Shown: positions 1 through 12,419 of the stretch, one piece after another
How the letters are laid out: the number at the start of each line of letters is the position of its first letter
Position numbering within the stretch: the stretch's first letter is position 1
From: Hymenopellis radicata
Taxonomy: Eukaryota > Basidiomycota > Agaricomycetes > Agaricales > Physalacriaceae
DNA length: 64,000 bases
Direction: 5' to 3'
Assembly: GCA_015501595.1 (NCBI GenBank)
Contig: JADNRX010000056.1
Span: 124,001 to 188,000 of the forward strand
Made by a program: the position numbers and the translations under genes
Notes under the pieces: model-generated
What the model was told of the DNA's origin: nothing
Databases searched by the model: none
Seen by the model: only the letters and a program-made list of their open reading frames with translations

Positions 1-231
1 GCAGAGGCTGCGAGGGCGCGGGGCGGGTATGGCGCGGAGCGCTATGAGAAGGAGGAGTTGCAGGAGAAGGTGAGGGGTGTATTCGGGGTATTGTGTGAGG
101 AGGGAAAGGAAGACTGGGTTACGATTGATGCGGGGAGGGATGTGGACGAGGTGGGTGAGGATGTGTGGCGGTGTGTGGAAGGGTTTGTGGATGGCGTTGA
201 GGAGCCGGTGGGAAAGCTGTGGTCGTCGTGA
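1..231 (+). CDS. Thymidylate kinase, C-terminal end (partial)
   Basis: The window opens inside a reading frame of 76 codons ending in TGA at 229-231. The peptide reads RGGYGAERYEKEELQEKV near its start and EEPVGKLW at its end. These match the end of eukaryotic dTMP kinase (yeast CDC8, human DTYMK), where a GxERYE segment and a terminal P-G-LW motif are conserved. The enzyme phosphorylates dTMP to dTDP in dTTP synthesis. The P-loop and the remaining two thirds lie upstream of the window. No intron is needed in the visible part. The identification rests on a short but characteristic stretch. Confidence 0.78.
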   Translation, partial: AEAARARGGYGAERYEKEELQEKVRGVFGVLCEEGKEDWVTIDAGRDVDEVGEDVWRCVEGFVDGVEEPVGKLWSS

Positions 232-753
232 TGAAGAAGGTATGTAAGAGAATCAGACCTATCGCCTGTCGTTTTGACGCTCACGTGAATCTCAGTGTAT
301 CTGTATCTTTGGGGTGAAATACTGTATAGGTCTGTGTTCTCTACCATTAAGTCCTCACACCAGATATAAACTAACGTACGTTGATAGTTGGTTCTGTTCT
401 GGATTGGAGACGACAGTGTAGAAGGAGCCCTGCCATTGACATTGGCGTTACAGGCGTCATGATTGCGACTTGTCCTCTCATTCTCATGATCCATAGCGCC
501 CGTCCGCCTCCATCCCTGCCGTAAAACGACGTCTTAAATATTTCCGCACGAACCGGCGGTTTTTCTTTCTTCCATGGACAAGGAGTGGCGTCAGGCATCG
601 CTGACTTGTTTGCTGACCAAGAATGGAGTCAAGCTTGTAAATCCGAAACCTGACTTCATTCTCAAGTGTTGCCTTACTCAGCCGCGATGAACCACTATAT
701 AGTTAGTCGGGTTGTTCATTCCCATTTTCCTCGCGCTCTCTGTAGCATCTGCC
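232..753. other. Intergenic, no gene seen
   Basis: This holds the 3' flank of the thymidylate kinase gene and the 5' flank of the hydrolase gene. The open frames on the minus strand here show no recognisable protein and no coding-like composition. Confidence 0.6.
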
Positions 754-1801
754 ATGTCGCATTCAGCAACTAGGATCAGTAGCGTTACAGTCGACGACGG
801 AATCCAGGTCTTCTACCGTGAAGCCGGCAAGCAAGACGCGCCTGTCGCGCTCCTTCTACACGGATTCCCGTCTTCGTCCTTTCAGTATCGCGACCTCATA
901 ACGAAGCTGGCACCTCACTACCATGTTATTGTACGTTCGTCGCGTCGCGTCAATACCTGGTTGACGTGATATTGATTCTCTTTCCAGGCGCCGGACCTTC
1001 CAGGATTTGGCTTCACAGTAGTTCCTGACTCCAGAAATTATACATACACGTTCGCCAATATCGCAAAGACCATTGAAGAGTTCACGTACAAGTTGGAGCT
1101 GAACAAGTTTTCCGTATACGTCTTCGACTATGGTGCGCCGACCGGATTGAGGTCAGTTGCTTTTCGTTGGATTTGTATTATCCATACTAATGGACGATGA
1201 TTAGACTGGCTTTGGCGCGCCCGGATGCTGTTGCTGCCATCATATCACAAAACGGAAACGCGTTCGTTGAGGGACTAGGGTCTTTCTGGGATCCCATTAA
1301 GGCGTACTGGGCTGATCCCACATCGGAGGAGAAGCGCGAAGCGCTGGCTTCTCTCCTCACGTATGACAGTACCAAGTTCCAAGTAAGCTTTACTTTGTCA
1401 GGCAACTTGTGCTCTGAGGCTCATATCCGTCTGTGTAGTATGTTACCGGCGAAGCGCATCCCGAGCGAATGCCACCTGAGACATGGACGCTCGACTATGC
1501 TCTCCTCTCGCAACCTCCTCAGAAGGATATTCAGCTCGATCTGTTCTTGGACTATCGCACCAACGTCGACTTGTATCCTGCTTTCCAGGCTTACTTTAGG
1601 ACCTCGCAGCCACCGGTGTTGGCGATTTGGGGCAAGAACGATCCGATATTTATTCCTCCTGGCGCGATGACATTTCAAGCGTCCGGCCTGTTGAGTGATG
1701 TGGAGGTGAAGTTTGTGGATGGAGGGCATTTCGCGCTGGAAAACCATGTGGAGGAGATTGGGGATGCTATAATCAGTTTCCTTGGGAAGCGAGGATTGTA
1801 G
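754..1801 (+). CDS. Alpha/beta-hydrolase (epoxide hydrolase / dehalogenase-like)
   Basis: Four exons (754-930, 988-1151, 1205-1382, 1439-1801) join in frame to 293 residues. The ATG at 754 has a good context (gccATGtc) and starts [15 protein letters not shown] (residues 36-39) is the oxyanion-hole motif. VFDYGAPTG supplies an Asp nucleophile at about D106, typical of epoxide hydrolases and haloalkane dehalogenases rather than the serine esterases. WGKNDP (about D241) and GGHFALE (about H270) supply the other triad members. NGNAFVEGL and FWDPIKAYW are typical of a widespread bacterial and fungal subgroup whose substrate is not known to me. No signal peptide is obvious when started at 754, so it is probably cytosolic. 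Confidence 0.85.
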
Positions 1802-2166
1802 TATGATTCCTCCGCAGCGTTCTCGAATTGAAAGCCGAGTTGTTCAGAAAATCCGTCAACATTATTGGAACTTTCGCGCAGTCTTTAGTACTCAGGTTAG
1901 TGGTATCCGATAACAGATTCGTCGATGGTCAAGACTATTCTCGGAGCCCGTTATATCTGAACACAAATGAATGCTGACGAAGCCTCCCGTCCTCATGCCG
2001 TACGGACGCGAATGCTCAGTGTGAATCGAACTTTCCCAAGCACCTCCAGCGTTAACGCTGTGCAAGCGTTGACGTTTCAATTGTCAATCCGAACACTGTG
2101 ATTCGCCGCTCGCCTTCCGTCGGGCTCCAGCGGTTGTATATCCTTGTTTGACCCCGCCCGCTCAAG
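1802..2166. other. Intergenic, no gene seen
   Basis: This is the 3' flank of the hydrolase and the promoter region of the next plus-strand gene. No promoter motif can be named with confidence. Confidence 0.5.
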
Positions 2167-2974
2167 ATGCTGCCTCGTCTTCTTTTGAAGTCACCCCTCT
2201 CAGTCTGTGCACGGTCCCCAGCCTGCAGACTCCCGGTGCCACTTTCTCGATGGCGGCCGCTTTCCACCACAGTGACAGCGACTGCGACGGAGAATAACGG
2301 GCCAGGCGAGCGCATATACCAAGGCCCGCTCACGCCGACTTTCCGGCGGCTCAAAATCCTGTCTTTGTCGTCGCTGGGGGCGACGACGGCCATCTCCCCG
2401 TTCTTCTTCATCATCGAGTCCAACCTGCCCACCGTCGCGCGGATATCCCTGGCCGGCATCGCGGTCACCACGTCCCTGGTCAGCACGGCTATGGTGTCGT
2501 ATTTCACGCGTCCGTACGTGACGTCGCTGCGGCGCATACCGCCGGGCGGCGAGCTCGAGATTACGACGTATAGTCTGTTCTTGAAGCCGCTGGTCACAAA
2601 GGTGTGTGTTTCGCGCATCCCGTATGAGTAAAGTTTAAACGCATTGGCAGATCTACGACACCGATTTTCTCGCGGATACGCAACGCCCCTTTGCGAAGTG
2701 GCAGCTGCCGACGCGCGTCGTGTTACCGGAGGCGCAGGCGAAGCGGGCGGCGCCTGGGACGGAGGAGACGGTGGCGGAGACCTTCAATGGCGACGGAGAA
2801 AGGATCGGAAGCTGGGTGGTGAAGTGGGAGAATAACGGTGAAGGGAACTGCCATGCTCTCGGGAGTGTCGTTCGGTAATAAAAGATCGGCTTCCATGTTT
2901 AACTGGAGCGCATTCTGACGGTATTTTTTAGGTACTTTAACGTTCATCTGGAGCTGCTGGACAAGAAAGACTGA
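2167..2974 (+). CDS. TMEM70-like mitochondrial membrane protein
   Basis: Three exons (2167-2601, 2651-2874, 2932-2974) give 233 residues. The N-terminus is rich in Arg and Ser with no acidic residues for about 40 positions, as in a mitochondrial targeting sequence. Then comes IYQGPLTPTFRRLKILSLSS, the signature of the TMEM70/TMEM186 family, followed by two hydrophobic segments (about residues 77-92 and 98-118) forming a hairpin. Family members sit in the inner mitochondrial membrane and assist assembly of respiratory complex I or ATP synthase; which applies here cannot be told. The last intron has a CTGAC branch-point-like sequence shortly before its AG. Confidence 0.8.
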
Positions 2975-4560
2975 GGACCTATGTCCTATGTTCTATTTAT
3001 TTTCTCTCTCTCCTCGATTAACTGTATGCCACTCAGGATGTGTGGTGTTCAACTTGGTATGTGCCATTCTGCTCATGCGATGAATGTGCCGACGATGCCA
3101 TAGTAGCACATTTTAAATCCATCTGGACAGTGCTTGCGCATCGACAGGTTGAACTGTTGTCTTTGGCACACGGGCCGCTCTTCAAGCTTTTGAGCGTCAA
3201 GTAAGAAACTGACAGGTATCTGACATGCTTCAGAAGTGTAACCTGAGCTCTGGGAGTCTGAATGCTTCATCTATACTAAGTCACTTCACATCACTTTGTT
3301 TGGGGTTTCGGGTTCAAGAGTGTTGCCCTGCTGTGTGGTGTGTTCTCCTGATACTTCTCTCTTGGACATGTCAAGCTAAGTGACGATGTGTGTCAGAGGG
3401 AGAAGGAGATGCAGTGTGGTGTCAATGAGTGTGGTTTTGGGTGGAGGTCCCGGCTTGAGGGAGTGAAACCCGACGAGACGGTTCCCCGAGAAATGCGCCA
3501 CTCGAGGGCGTGAAGGGGGAAACCGGATCGCAAGGACAGCCGAGAACTCGGGTGAGAGGCTGAACTGGGACCTGAACATGGATCCAGCCAACCCATCACG
3601 TAGAGGGAGTCGGAGGGTGAGTCGAGTGCCGATAATGGTGGTGAGCAAGGCGCGCTTCCTTGATCAGGAAATGCTAATGATCTCCCACAAGTAAGAGAGC
3701 CCCGTCTGTCACTTGGACTTGGCTTGGCAGACGCTCTGTCTCCGCTCGATGTCTTTGTCTAAGACCTTGTCGGGCTGAGGTTCATCAACGGTGACAGTCG
3801 AGGTCAACCAAACTCCTGCAGTTACTGCGTCTCTCGCGCATTAGACAAGTTTTCCAATGATCGAGTGTTGAACAAGACATCCTGTGATGGGCTTGGAAAC
3901 CATCAGTGGATAAGAGCTCTACTCACTGCGTCTTGTACGGAAACAGATACCGCGGCAATGATGTTACCCGATTTTCTAAATAAGGTTAATCCCGCCCAGG
4001 CCCTTTTGCCCGCCTAGTAGTCTTTCGTGCCGTTTGTGCGGTCCGGTGTGTAATTTCTTTCGGGCATGTGCATGTGTACGACGCATCCTATTGGTTTACT
4101 TTGTGTTGCGCATCATCTACATACATGCTCCGGGCTTATCTTTCTGCGCAACCCTCACGGTCCTGTCGGATGAGGCTGAATGGGATCATGTTTGGTTATT
4201 CATACGCCAGTGAGTCACTGTGAGTGATAGGATATGGATGATTTTCCCTCGTCTCGGGGTGGATCAGTAATCACCTTGGGTGGGTCTCGAGTGCATTTCC
4301 CCGCCACAGACCGTGGCTGAACCCCAAAGTCTGTTCATTTGGTATAACGCTGCAACAGACAGGAGCTGGTGGATGGCGTTGAATTGGTGCGGAAAGCCGT
4401 CGCGACGCCTGAGAGATCCTTGTCGCACGAGAGCAGGAGGGAGCTGACTCACCGTCACGGCGTGACCATAGATCCGTATTTTTATATCTTCCAAACTCTG
4501 TTCACAATACCCACTACGAACGTACCCACATACCTCGCCGGTCCTTAATCGACCTTCGCC
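2975..4560. other. Long intergenic region, no gene supported
   Basis: About 1.6 kb between two plus-strand genes. Short open frames exist on the minus strand (for example 3376-3648 and 4264-4590), but none has a recognisable motif, a conserved exon pattern or clear codon bias. The right part should contain the promoter of the NMN adenylyltransferase gene. Confidence 0.5.
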
Positions 4561-5642
4561 ATGGCCCAGACGCGCACCGGGGACGAGCACTCATTCACTA
4601 ACCCGCCACACTACTCGTTTCCCCACCACCGACTCAATGCTGTCCTGAAGGACTCACAGAAGACACCCATAGTCCTCGTCGCCTGCGGCTCATTTAGCCC
4701 TGTCACTTATCTTCATCTGCGCATGTTCGAGATGGCGAAGGACTACATCCGACAAAACACCGACTTTGAGATTGTCGGTGGCTATCTCAGTCCAGTCAGT
4801 GACATGTACAAGAAGGCTGGCCTGCTGAGTGCACAGCACCGGTGAGCATTTCTCTTGTTGTCGATGGCGACCGCACATCATTCCGTTGCCTTTTTCCGAA
4901 AGAACCGAAGCCGGATCATACGCCGGCTAGATGACGTGCTGATAGCGGTTCCGAAATTTACACGGCGTGCTCATGTAAATTTTGTAGGGTGTCGATGTGC
5001 TCGCTGGCGGCAGAGGATACATCGTCGTGGCTGATGATAGACTCGTGGGAGGCGTTCCAGTCATACCAGAGAACAGCGGTTGTGCTTGACCACTTTGACC
5101 ATGAAATAAACACTGTCCTGGGAGGCGTGAGGACGGAGGACGGGGAGCAGCGGAATGTGCGCGTGATGCTGTTGGCTGGTTCTGACCTCATTGGGACGAT
5201 GAGCGAGCCAGGCGTCTGGAGTTACCAAGATGCAAGTTCTCATTTAGTCATATTTGACTTTTCTAACGAGTCCTGCAGCTCGACCACATCTTGGGCCGCT
5301 ACGGCTGCTTCATTGTCGAACGCGCTGGGACTGATATGGACCAAGCAACCGACAGCCTTGCTCGGTGGCGCCACAACATTTATCTAATCCCACAGTTGAT
5401 ACAAAATGACGTCTCCAGCACCAAGGTAACATGAATAATAATGATTTGCGTTCAGATAGCCTAATTTCACATGGTAGGTTCGACTTTTCATACGTCGGGG
5501 GCTGTCAGTGCGATACCTGTTGCCAACACCGGTAGTCGATTACATCGAACAGCATGGGCTGTATCAGGAGGAAGGCACTCCGTCGGACAAGGGCAAGGAG
5601 CGTGACCAGCCCGGAGGATCGAGGAGGGAGATCCGTGCATAG
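4561..5642 (+). CDS. NMA1: Nicotinamide-nucleotide adenylyltransferase (NMNAT)
   Basis: Four exons (4561-4841, 4988-5231, 5279-5425, 5478-5642) give 278 residues. The enzyme joins NMN or NaMN to ATP to make NAD or deamido-NAD. The nucleotide-binding signature GSFSPVTYLH lies at residues 43-52, followed by LRMFEMAKDY. GGYLSPVSDMYKK, DSWEAFQ, LLAGSDLI and LDHILGRYG follow in the family order. The C-terminal RRGLSVRYLLPTPVVDYI is the adenylyltransferase end motif (usual form SVKYL-P--V-DYI). Intron 2 (5232-5278) begins GCAAGT and not GT; the flanking residues YQD and LDHIL are contiguous in the family, which fixes the GC donor. The tail ends in a short polar stretch. Symbol given by family, not by orthology test. 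Confidence 0.92.
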
Positions 5643-6954
5643 CAATAACCAAAGAATCTGTATCATGAGACCGCGGAGGTACGCTCTCCGCCCCCTTTCC
5701 TACCCCACGACGCGTCTAATTCTTGGGGTTACAGAAGCATCTTATTCCTAGGCTGCGAGGGTCTATGATGAAGTTGTAACATCTGTATTATTCGTTTGAC
5801 TATCGCCCAAATTCCTGTGGACGCTCGATACTTTATGTTGTATTTTTGGCGCGTTTCGGTATAACATCAATATGTAACGTAGGTCGCGTATGGCTGTGTA
5901 TACGGGTTTGCTTACTACTCTACTAGGCAAAACGGAATGTAGCACGCCGGGGCTCAACACGGAATACATTTCTGCGGTTCGACTTGTGCTGCTAGGACCC
6001 TGAAGTCGCCTCAACGTTTAACGTTCATTCCTTGATATGGTAACCGCATACTCAGTCAGATTTGGTCTCCTCTAGAAGTCCTTTTCAGCTTGACTTGACC
6101 TCTGGTCGGTCGAGACTCGAGAGGTTGAAATCGCTTAATTTGGAGAATTCTTCAATTTCGAGTTCGTCCTTGGGACATTGAGGCGGTTTTGGTGCTAACC
6201 TACCTGCTTGCTGACTTCCTTTTTTGGGTTTGGGTGGCGTGCTATGAAGTCTTCAAGCCATCAAGCCAGCTTATCTGGGGCTGCTCGCTCGGTCTTCGAC
6301 TCGACTCACGGCAGCACTGCTACTAGAGCCTCAACAAGACAGCCAACTTCTGAGCGTGTGTAAATAGTCTTCTGGTGTCGATCGGCGACCGCCCTGCCTG
6401 TTCGTGGCATTTCGTTCCGAGTCTAGCATTCTAGCTGCCTACTTCTGCCGAAGCACGTCGCAATTTTGTCTGGCGCACTTATTTTGAGTCATGCTTTAGA
6501 CCTCGTGGCTAAACTGACAGATCAAACGGAAGACAAACCCTTCTCCCTCTATTCACTACGCATCGTAAACACTTCATTTCCGAGTTCGGCGCCAAATTCG
6601 GGGAGAGACCTTCCCCATCAGTATTTGCCTATCCTGACGTGAAGTCTCGCTGTTGCTTTGCATCTCTGTCGCTCTCGCACGTTCTTCTCTCTCAGCCCTT
6701 CCTAGATGGCCTTCTATCCTGCGCTAAGGCGGCTTTACGAGCACGAAAAGGCAATGAGAGTACAGGATCAGTACCTTAACGGACTGGGAAATGGCGGTCT
6801 TCACACGGTTGCTGTGTCTTCTTTCCCTGGTTAAAAAAATCTCTCCACCGGTCTATCAAACACCGTTGGACTGGGATACTAGTTCTTAAAGGAAGTGGAG
6901 CCGGATTCCCTGTCGATAGCATCCTCCCCATCGTTCTCGAACCGCTTAAACACT
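5643..6954. other. Intergenic, no gene seen
   Basis: About 1.3 kb with no supported gene. It contains the 3' flank of the NMNAT gene and the promoter of the first MFS transporter. The part just before 6955 is rich in TCC and CTC, as is common in fungal leaders. Confidence 0.5.
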
Positions 6955-9104
6955 ATGTCGACAGCATCTACCGACCAGAAGGGCTCTCTGTCGCCCGAAA
7001 CTTCGTCGAGCGCATCGTTTGATGTCGAAGTGAATGGTACTGCCTCCGAGGACGCTGCGTTTGAACGCCGCACTATGTGTGTGGCCAGCTCAACACCGAC
7101 TTCTCGAGGCACATCAGCTGATCGTTTCCACAGTCGACGCGTCGACCTGCGTCTCCTGCCACTGCTTGGGCTCTTGTATGCCCTGGCTCTCATCGACCGA
7201 ACGAACCTCGCGATTGCGCGGGTAACGGGCATGGACCACGACCTGGTGGGTTCCCTTCTCGCGCAGTTCTTCGACGTGATTGTGATTTCCCGCGCAGAAG
7301 CTGAGTGTTGGCGCGCGGTACAGCATCGTCTCGTGCATCTATTTCGTGCCGTACATTCTCTTGTATGTTAATCTTATCTTCCGCCGATCCCGCCGATTGA
7401 CTTCATTCATTTAAGGGAGCTGCCTAGTAACGTCGCTCTAAGGAAGGTGGGCGCTCGGAATCTTCTGACCTTCTGCGTGATTGCATGGGGCGCGGTGCAG
7501 TTGGGAATGGGATTCGCGCCCACCTGGGGAGTCTTGGCGGTTTGTCGCGTTCTTCTTGGAGCCTTCGAGGTCTGCATATTGTTCTACTCCCGCCCTTCAA
7601 TTCACCTCTCGCTGATTGCCATACCTAGGCGGGCTTTTTCCCGGCGCTTGTCTTCATCATTACGACTTGGTTCGACTTTTTCTTCACTGTTGCCTGTGTA
7701 TATGGTGCTGATGATATCTTTTTAAAGGTACAAGCGTCATGAGGTCCAGACGAGGTGAGTTCAGAACTGTATTCAGCAATGAAAAACGGCTCTGATGCGC
7801 GACTTTTTTTTCAATAGATTGGCGACGATGTATATGACTTCCATTCTAGCCGGAGGCTTCAGCGCCATCTTTGCATATGCTCTGAGTCTTCTCGCGGGTA
7901 AAAGCGGGCTGAATGGATGGTCTTGGATTTTCGTAAGTTGCATAGATGCTCCTGAGAACAACAGGCTGCTTACCTGTTTGTTGATAGATTATCGAAGGCG
8001 CCGTGACTGTCTTGTTTGGGCTCATCGCCTGGGGGTATCTCCCTGATTTCCCGGACAGAAACGACTTCCTTTCAGCGGAACAGACGGCTCTGGTCCTAAG
8101 ACGCGTAGAACAAGACCGAGGAGATGCGCTTCCAGACACCCTGACGCGGGAAAAGTTAGTTCTGCATCTTATGGACTGGAAGCTCTGGAGTTACGGTGAT
8201 TATTTAAGTTATCGGCGCTTAATATACCAACTCAAACGCGCTTTCAGCGATCATGTATTTGTGTGCCACCGTTCCGGCATATGCTATAGGGTACGCAGAG
8301 TCTTCTGTCATCACTCCGTTCGCTGATGATGCATTAGCTTCTTCATTACCTCGATCATCTCCAGTATGGGATGGGGCATTGAAATGACCCTCCTTCTGGT
8401 ACGTATTCTGTATTCCTAGGTTTGTTCGCTGTGAACTGATCCCGGTTAATATAGTGCGCCCCTCCATACATCTTCGCAGTAAGTCGTGACCGCGGGTTAG
8501 CGCCACACTTGTAATGATCCTCGCTGTTAGGCATTAAGTGTACTTTTTTTTGCATGGCTGTCCGACAAATATCAGACCAGGGCAGTGTTCTTAGCTGTTC
8601 AAACACTCATGACTATTCTGGGTCTGGCTTTGACTGGATACGTCCGGGCTCCAGGCTGGCGTTACGCTGGTCGGTTCCTTTCGTGGACACGTTTCCGCTC
8701 TTCTTAATGTTTGACAGGCATTTTCCTTGCCAACGCTGGGTCGGCAGGAGATATTCCAGGACTTCTTGCATATGTGCGTCAATCCACCTCCCTTTTTCCT
8801 CTACTCATGTGCAATGCTTCGTTAGTCTTCCAACAACATCCTCTCTCATTCAAAACGCGCAGTAACAACCGCTGTAGTCGTCAGTTTCGGCGGCATTGGT
8901 GGCGTAGTTGCGACGACCATATTCCGGCAACAAGACGCCCCCAGGTATCTCCCGGGTATCGTCGCCACGATTTGTTGCCAAGTTGTTCTGTTGATGTTAC
9001 TGGGCACTATGTCGTTGCACTTGTGGCGCCAGAACGCTAAGATCTTGAAGCAGAGTCCAGCGGCCTCGACTGGCGTTCATCCTGGATTCTTGTACACGTT
9101 GTAA
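6955..9104 (+). CDS. MFS transporter, Dal5/allantoate-permease type (copy 1)
   Basis: Thirteen exons close in frame to 500 residues: 6955-7245, 7298-7362, 7416-7569, 7629-7669, 7728-7754, 7818-7932, 7988-8195, 8248-8290, 8338-8398, 8455-8478, 8531-8669, 8718-8773, 8826-9104. The protein has a polar N-terminus, then LRLLPLLGLLYALALIDRTN (TM1 of the anion:cation symporter family), RYSIVSCIYFVPYILLELPSN, VCRVLLGAFEAGFFPA, a loop LSDKYQTR between the halves and a polar C-tail. Relatives carry allantoate, nicotinate, pantothenate or other small organic anions; the substrate is not readable. The next gene is a tandem paralogue. The ATG at 6955 is the first in-frame ATG with family-like spacing. The intron 8291-8337 is absent from the paralogue. 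Confidence 0.88.
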
Positions 9105-10039
9105 TTCTGTCCTATGTTGACTTTATCTTGATTAGTGTTCTCATTTCTCAACCTGTCAAGTAACTGATTAAGTCTATGAGCGTCTCGTTGACCAGACTTC
9201 AAGTGCTTGATTTGTCTGTGGTGGTTAACATGGCCTATTCGGTCATTATGGCCAGGGCCGCTAGTTTTCTGAAGACCGATTATCGTCCTATTCAGCTTGG
9301 AGGTTGGCCTGTTGGAGTAACTTGAGTTAGAAATGGCCTGGTCAGCCTCAGATGAAAGACGAGATCAAAGGGATAAGTGCGGACGGGTGAAAAATAGGAA
9401 TAGCGCATACGATACCAATTCTGTTACACGACGAAGTCAACCTATCAAGTGATCGGCGTGTTGACTTTGGCCAAACTAGGACCGTCACCATCTACGTCTT
9501 TTCCGTCTTTTCCGCTTGATCCAACATCACCGACTCGAAATCCTCGGCAAGACTAGTTTCAATGCCTCGGGAAGAGCAGACGAGATATCCGTTGATACCT
9601 TCCCCGAATCCCCAATTCAAAATGCGGTCGATATTGATCTCCTCATTTACGCCTCCATTTCTCGCGTGGTACTCCGCCTAGACAACAGACAGGAGGCTCG
9701 GACCTACGACTTGCACCATCCTCACTGCAGCTACGTATGGAGATGGTTAACTCGATATCCGAGTCTACATCAGAATTCGGTAAGTGCCCAGTAGCATCCG
9801 ATACTTACGAGCACCTTAATGCCTCCCGTGAACTTCTCGCCCTCTTAATCTTCCAGACACGGGATCTAAACCATAAGCTCTCGGAGGATGTCTGTAATGC
9901 CGTTACTGTACCCAGTTCCTGGCTTGTGCAGGGCGGAATTACCCTGGTATTCGGTGTTCGTTCTTGTTATAAGACTCTTTCTTATGGTCCGGATTACTAG
10001 CGTGGCTGCTTTCACCCCTCCTTTCTACAGACTCTCACC
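9105..10039. other. Spacer between tandem transporters
   Basis: About 0.9 kb with no recognisable coding sequence. It must hold the terminator of copy 1 and the promoter of copy 2. Confidence 0.5.
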
Positions 10040-12202
10040 ATGGTCCAAGTTGAGACTCATACTGGGTCCATGTCGTCCATCGACTCACCGAAGGATCTGT
10101 CCGACTCCAAGTCTGTCGTTCTCCAAGATGATCCAGAAAAGCAGGACGTGAAGATTTCTCTGGACTCAGATATGCCGCCTACTGCGTTCGAACGCAAGAC
10201 GATGTATGGTCCCTCATCATCATTCTCAATCCGCCTTACTCACGAAACCGCCAGGCTTTGGGTGGACATTCGCGTCCTTCCATTCCTCGCGCTCCTCTAC
10301 ATGACAGCCCTCGTCGATCGACTTAATATTGGTGCTGCGCGCACGGCGGGAATGGGGGTAGACTTGGTACGTCAGATCTCCTGCTACACCGGACAAAGAA
10401 TTTATCGTTTATAGGAACTCACCGTGGGTGCCCGGTTCAGCATCGTGACCTGCATGTACTTCATTCCCTATATTCTTTTGTGCGTTCCTTGACTCCTGAT
10501 CGTCTTCACAACTTCTAATCAGTAACACTAGTCAAGTGCCAGGAAACCTCATCCTCCGGAAAGTCGGTGTTCGAAACTTCCTTACCTTCATTGTTACCTC
10601 TTGGGGTGCCGTTTGTTTCGCAACGGCATGGGTCAAGGACTGGAGGATGCTCACGCTGTGCCGCGTCCTTCTCGGCGCGATGGAAGTTCGTTATCCATCC
10701 TTCTCCATCGAATGCGCGTTAACTCGGACATCTCTGCAGTCAGGATTGTTCCCTGCATTACTCTACATCATCTCAACATGGTCAGTCCGTATCATCTACC
10801 ATGGGTCAGGTTAGCTAACCAACACTATCAAGGTATCGTCGACATGAAACGCAGAAGCGGTAAGTTTACTCGGACCTATACTATTTCTGAACTAAGACAT
10901 CGTGACTGTAGAATGGCCTTCTTTTACATGTTTTCTCTGACCGTCAGTGGATTCAGTCCCATTCTGGCGTACGTCTTCAGTTTATTGGATGGCAAACGAG
11001 GAATTGCAGGGTGGTCATGGATCTTTGCAAGTGATTCCGCAGAGCTGTCATTATCGCGCTGATGTCGATATGTTAGATCATTGAGGGCTCGCTTACCCTT
11101 TGCCTTGGCGTTCTCACTTTCTTCTTCGTACCTGACTTTCCGGACAAGAACAAGTTCCTCAGTGCAGAGCAAACCGCAATTGTACTGGAGCGAATTGAGA
11201 AGGATCGAGGGGATTCTCTGCCTGACCCGCTGACGCGCGAGAAGATATTGCATCATTTGAAGGACTGGACGATCTGGACCTATGGTAAGGTTGCAACTCG
11301 TGCTTTCGGTTTTCCTACTGAGCCTCCGGGGATCTAGGAATCATGCTCGCGTGTTCTAGTATCCCGTCCTATATGCTTGCGTATTTCATTTCAATCATTC
11401 TGAGTGGCATGGGATATGGGAAAACTGGTTCACTTCTTTTGGTTAGTGTCTTCCTTTATTGATTACTTGAACTCCGTTCATTCAGCCACAGAGCGCCCCA
11501 CCATACGGACCCGCAGTACGTTCACTTGTTTGCGCATACAGACCGGCGTTGACACTGGTTTATTCGCGCAGCTCGGTTCCGCTTTGATTTTTGCGTACTT
11601 TTCCGATAGATTGCGCCACCGGAGTGGTTTTATAATCGTGCAAGCCCTCATTTGCATCGTAGGATGCTGTCTCACGGCCTTCCATTCAAGCAACCACATT
11701 CGCTACCTTGGTACGACCTGATTAACTGCCAATGTCTTTGTCTTATTCCTTGCCAACTTCCACAGGCACCTTCCTCATCAACATAGGCAGCGCTGGGGCT
11801 ATTCCAGGAATTCTAGCCTATGTACGTGTACACTCATCCAGTCTTCAACGCGGCTGACTCGGTGTGCCTTATAGGGCGCCAACAATGTGGTATCTCAAAG
11901 CAAGCGGTCAGTACAGAGCGCCCTGACTAGCGGATTCGCTGGTATTGGTGGTATTATTGCCTCGACAGTCTTCAGAGAGAAAGATTTCCCTAAATATGTT
12001 CCTGGTGAGTTCCGAAGAGTAATGGAATTTACTTGGGATTAACAATCCTTTAGGACTGTGGGTCACAATAGGGTCTCAAATAGTCCTCATCATCACGGTT
12101 CTCATCACGATGATACACTTTTCAAGGCTCAATAGACTTATGAGGGAAGGAAAGTTGAAAGAGCCGATTCAAGGACAACCTGGGTTCTATCATACATTGT
12201 GA
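10040..12202 (+). CDS. MFS transporter, Dal5/allantoate-permease type (copy 2)
   Basis: Thirteen exons close in frame to 512 residues: 10040-10366, 10415-10479, 10532-10685, 10740-10780, 10833-10859, 10912-11026, 11077-11284, 11338-11441, 11492-11515, 11572-11710, 11766-11821, 11875-12004, 12054-12202. Exons 2-7 and several later ones have exactly the lengths seen in copy 1 (65, 154, 41, 27, 115, 208, 24, 139, 56), so the two arose by tandem duplication. WVDIRVLPFLALLYMTALVDR is TM1. Protein divergence is clearly large, so the duplication is old. Intron 6 (11027-11076) uses a GCAAGT donor. Intron 12005-12053 is absent from copy 1, while copy 1's intron after GYAIG is absent here. Substrate unknown; small organic anion is likely by family. 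Confidence 0.88.
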
Positions 12203-12419
12203 GATTGGAGAACTCGCGGTGATAAAGTAAAATGCCTTTGTACTATTCTAATATTAGGGGATATGAACGTAGAAGCTACGACTAACAATAAACCCTTGCT
12301 TTTCCTTTCCCGCAACTAAGTGCTACATCACATGATTGAACGCGAACCTGCAGTTTCATGACGCATAGAGCGCGTCCTATCTACCAGATCGGGACGCGTC
12401 CTCTATACCGAAGTTCAGG

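Noticed and set aside
3376..3648. Minus-strand open frames between the TMEM70-like and NMNAT genes
   Set aside because: Two overlapping frames in different phases with no recognisable protein; likely chance.
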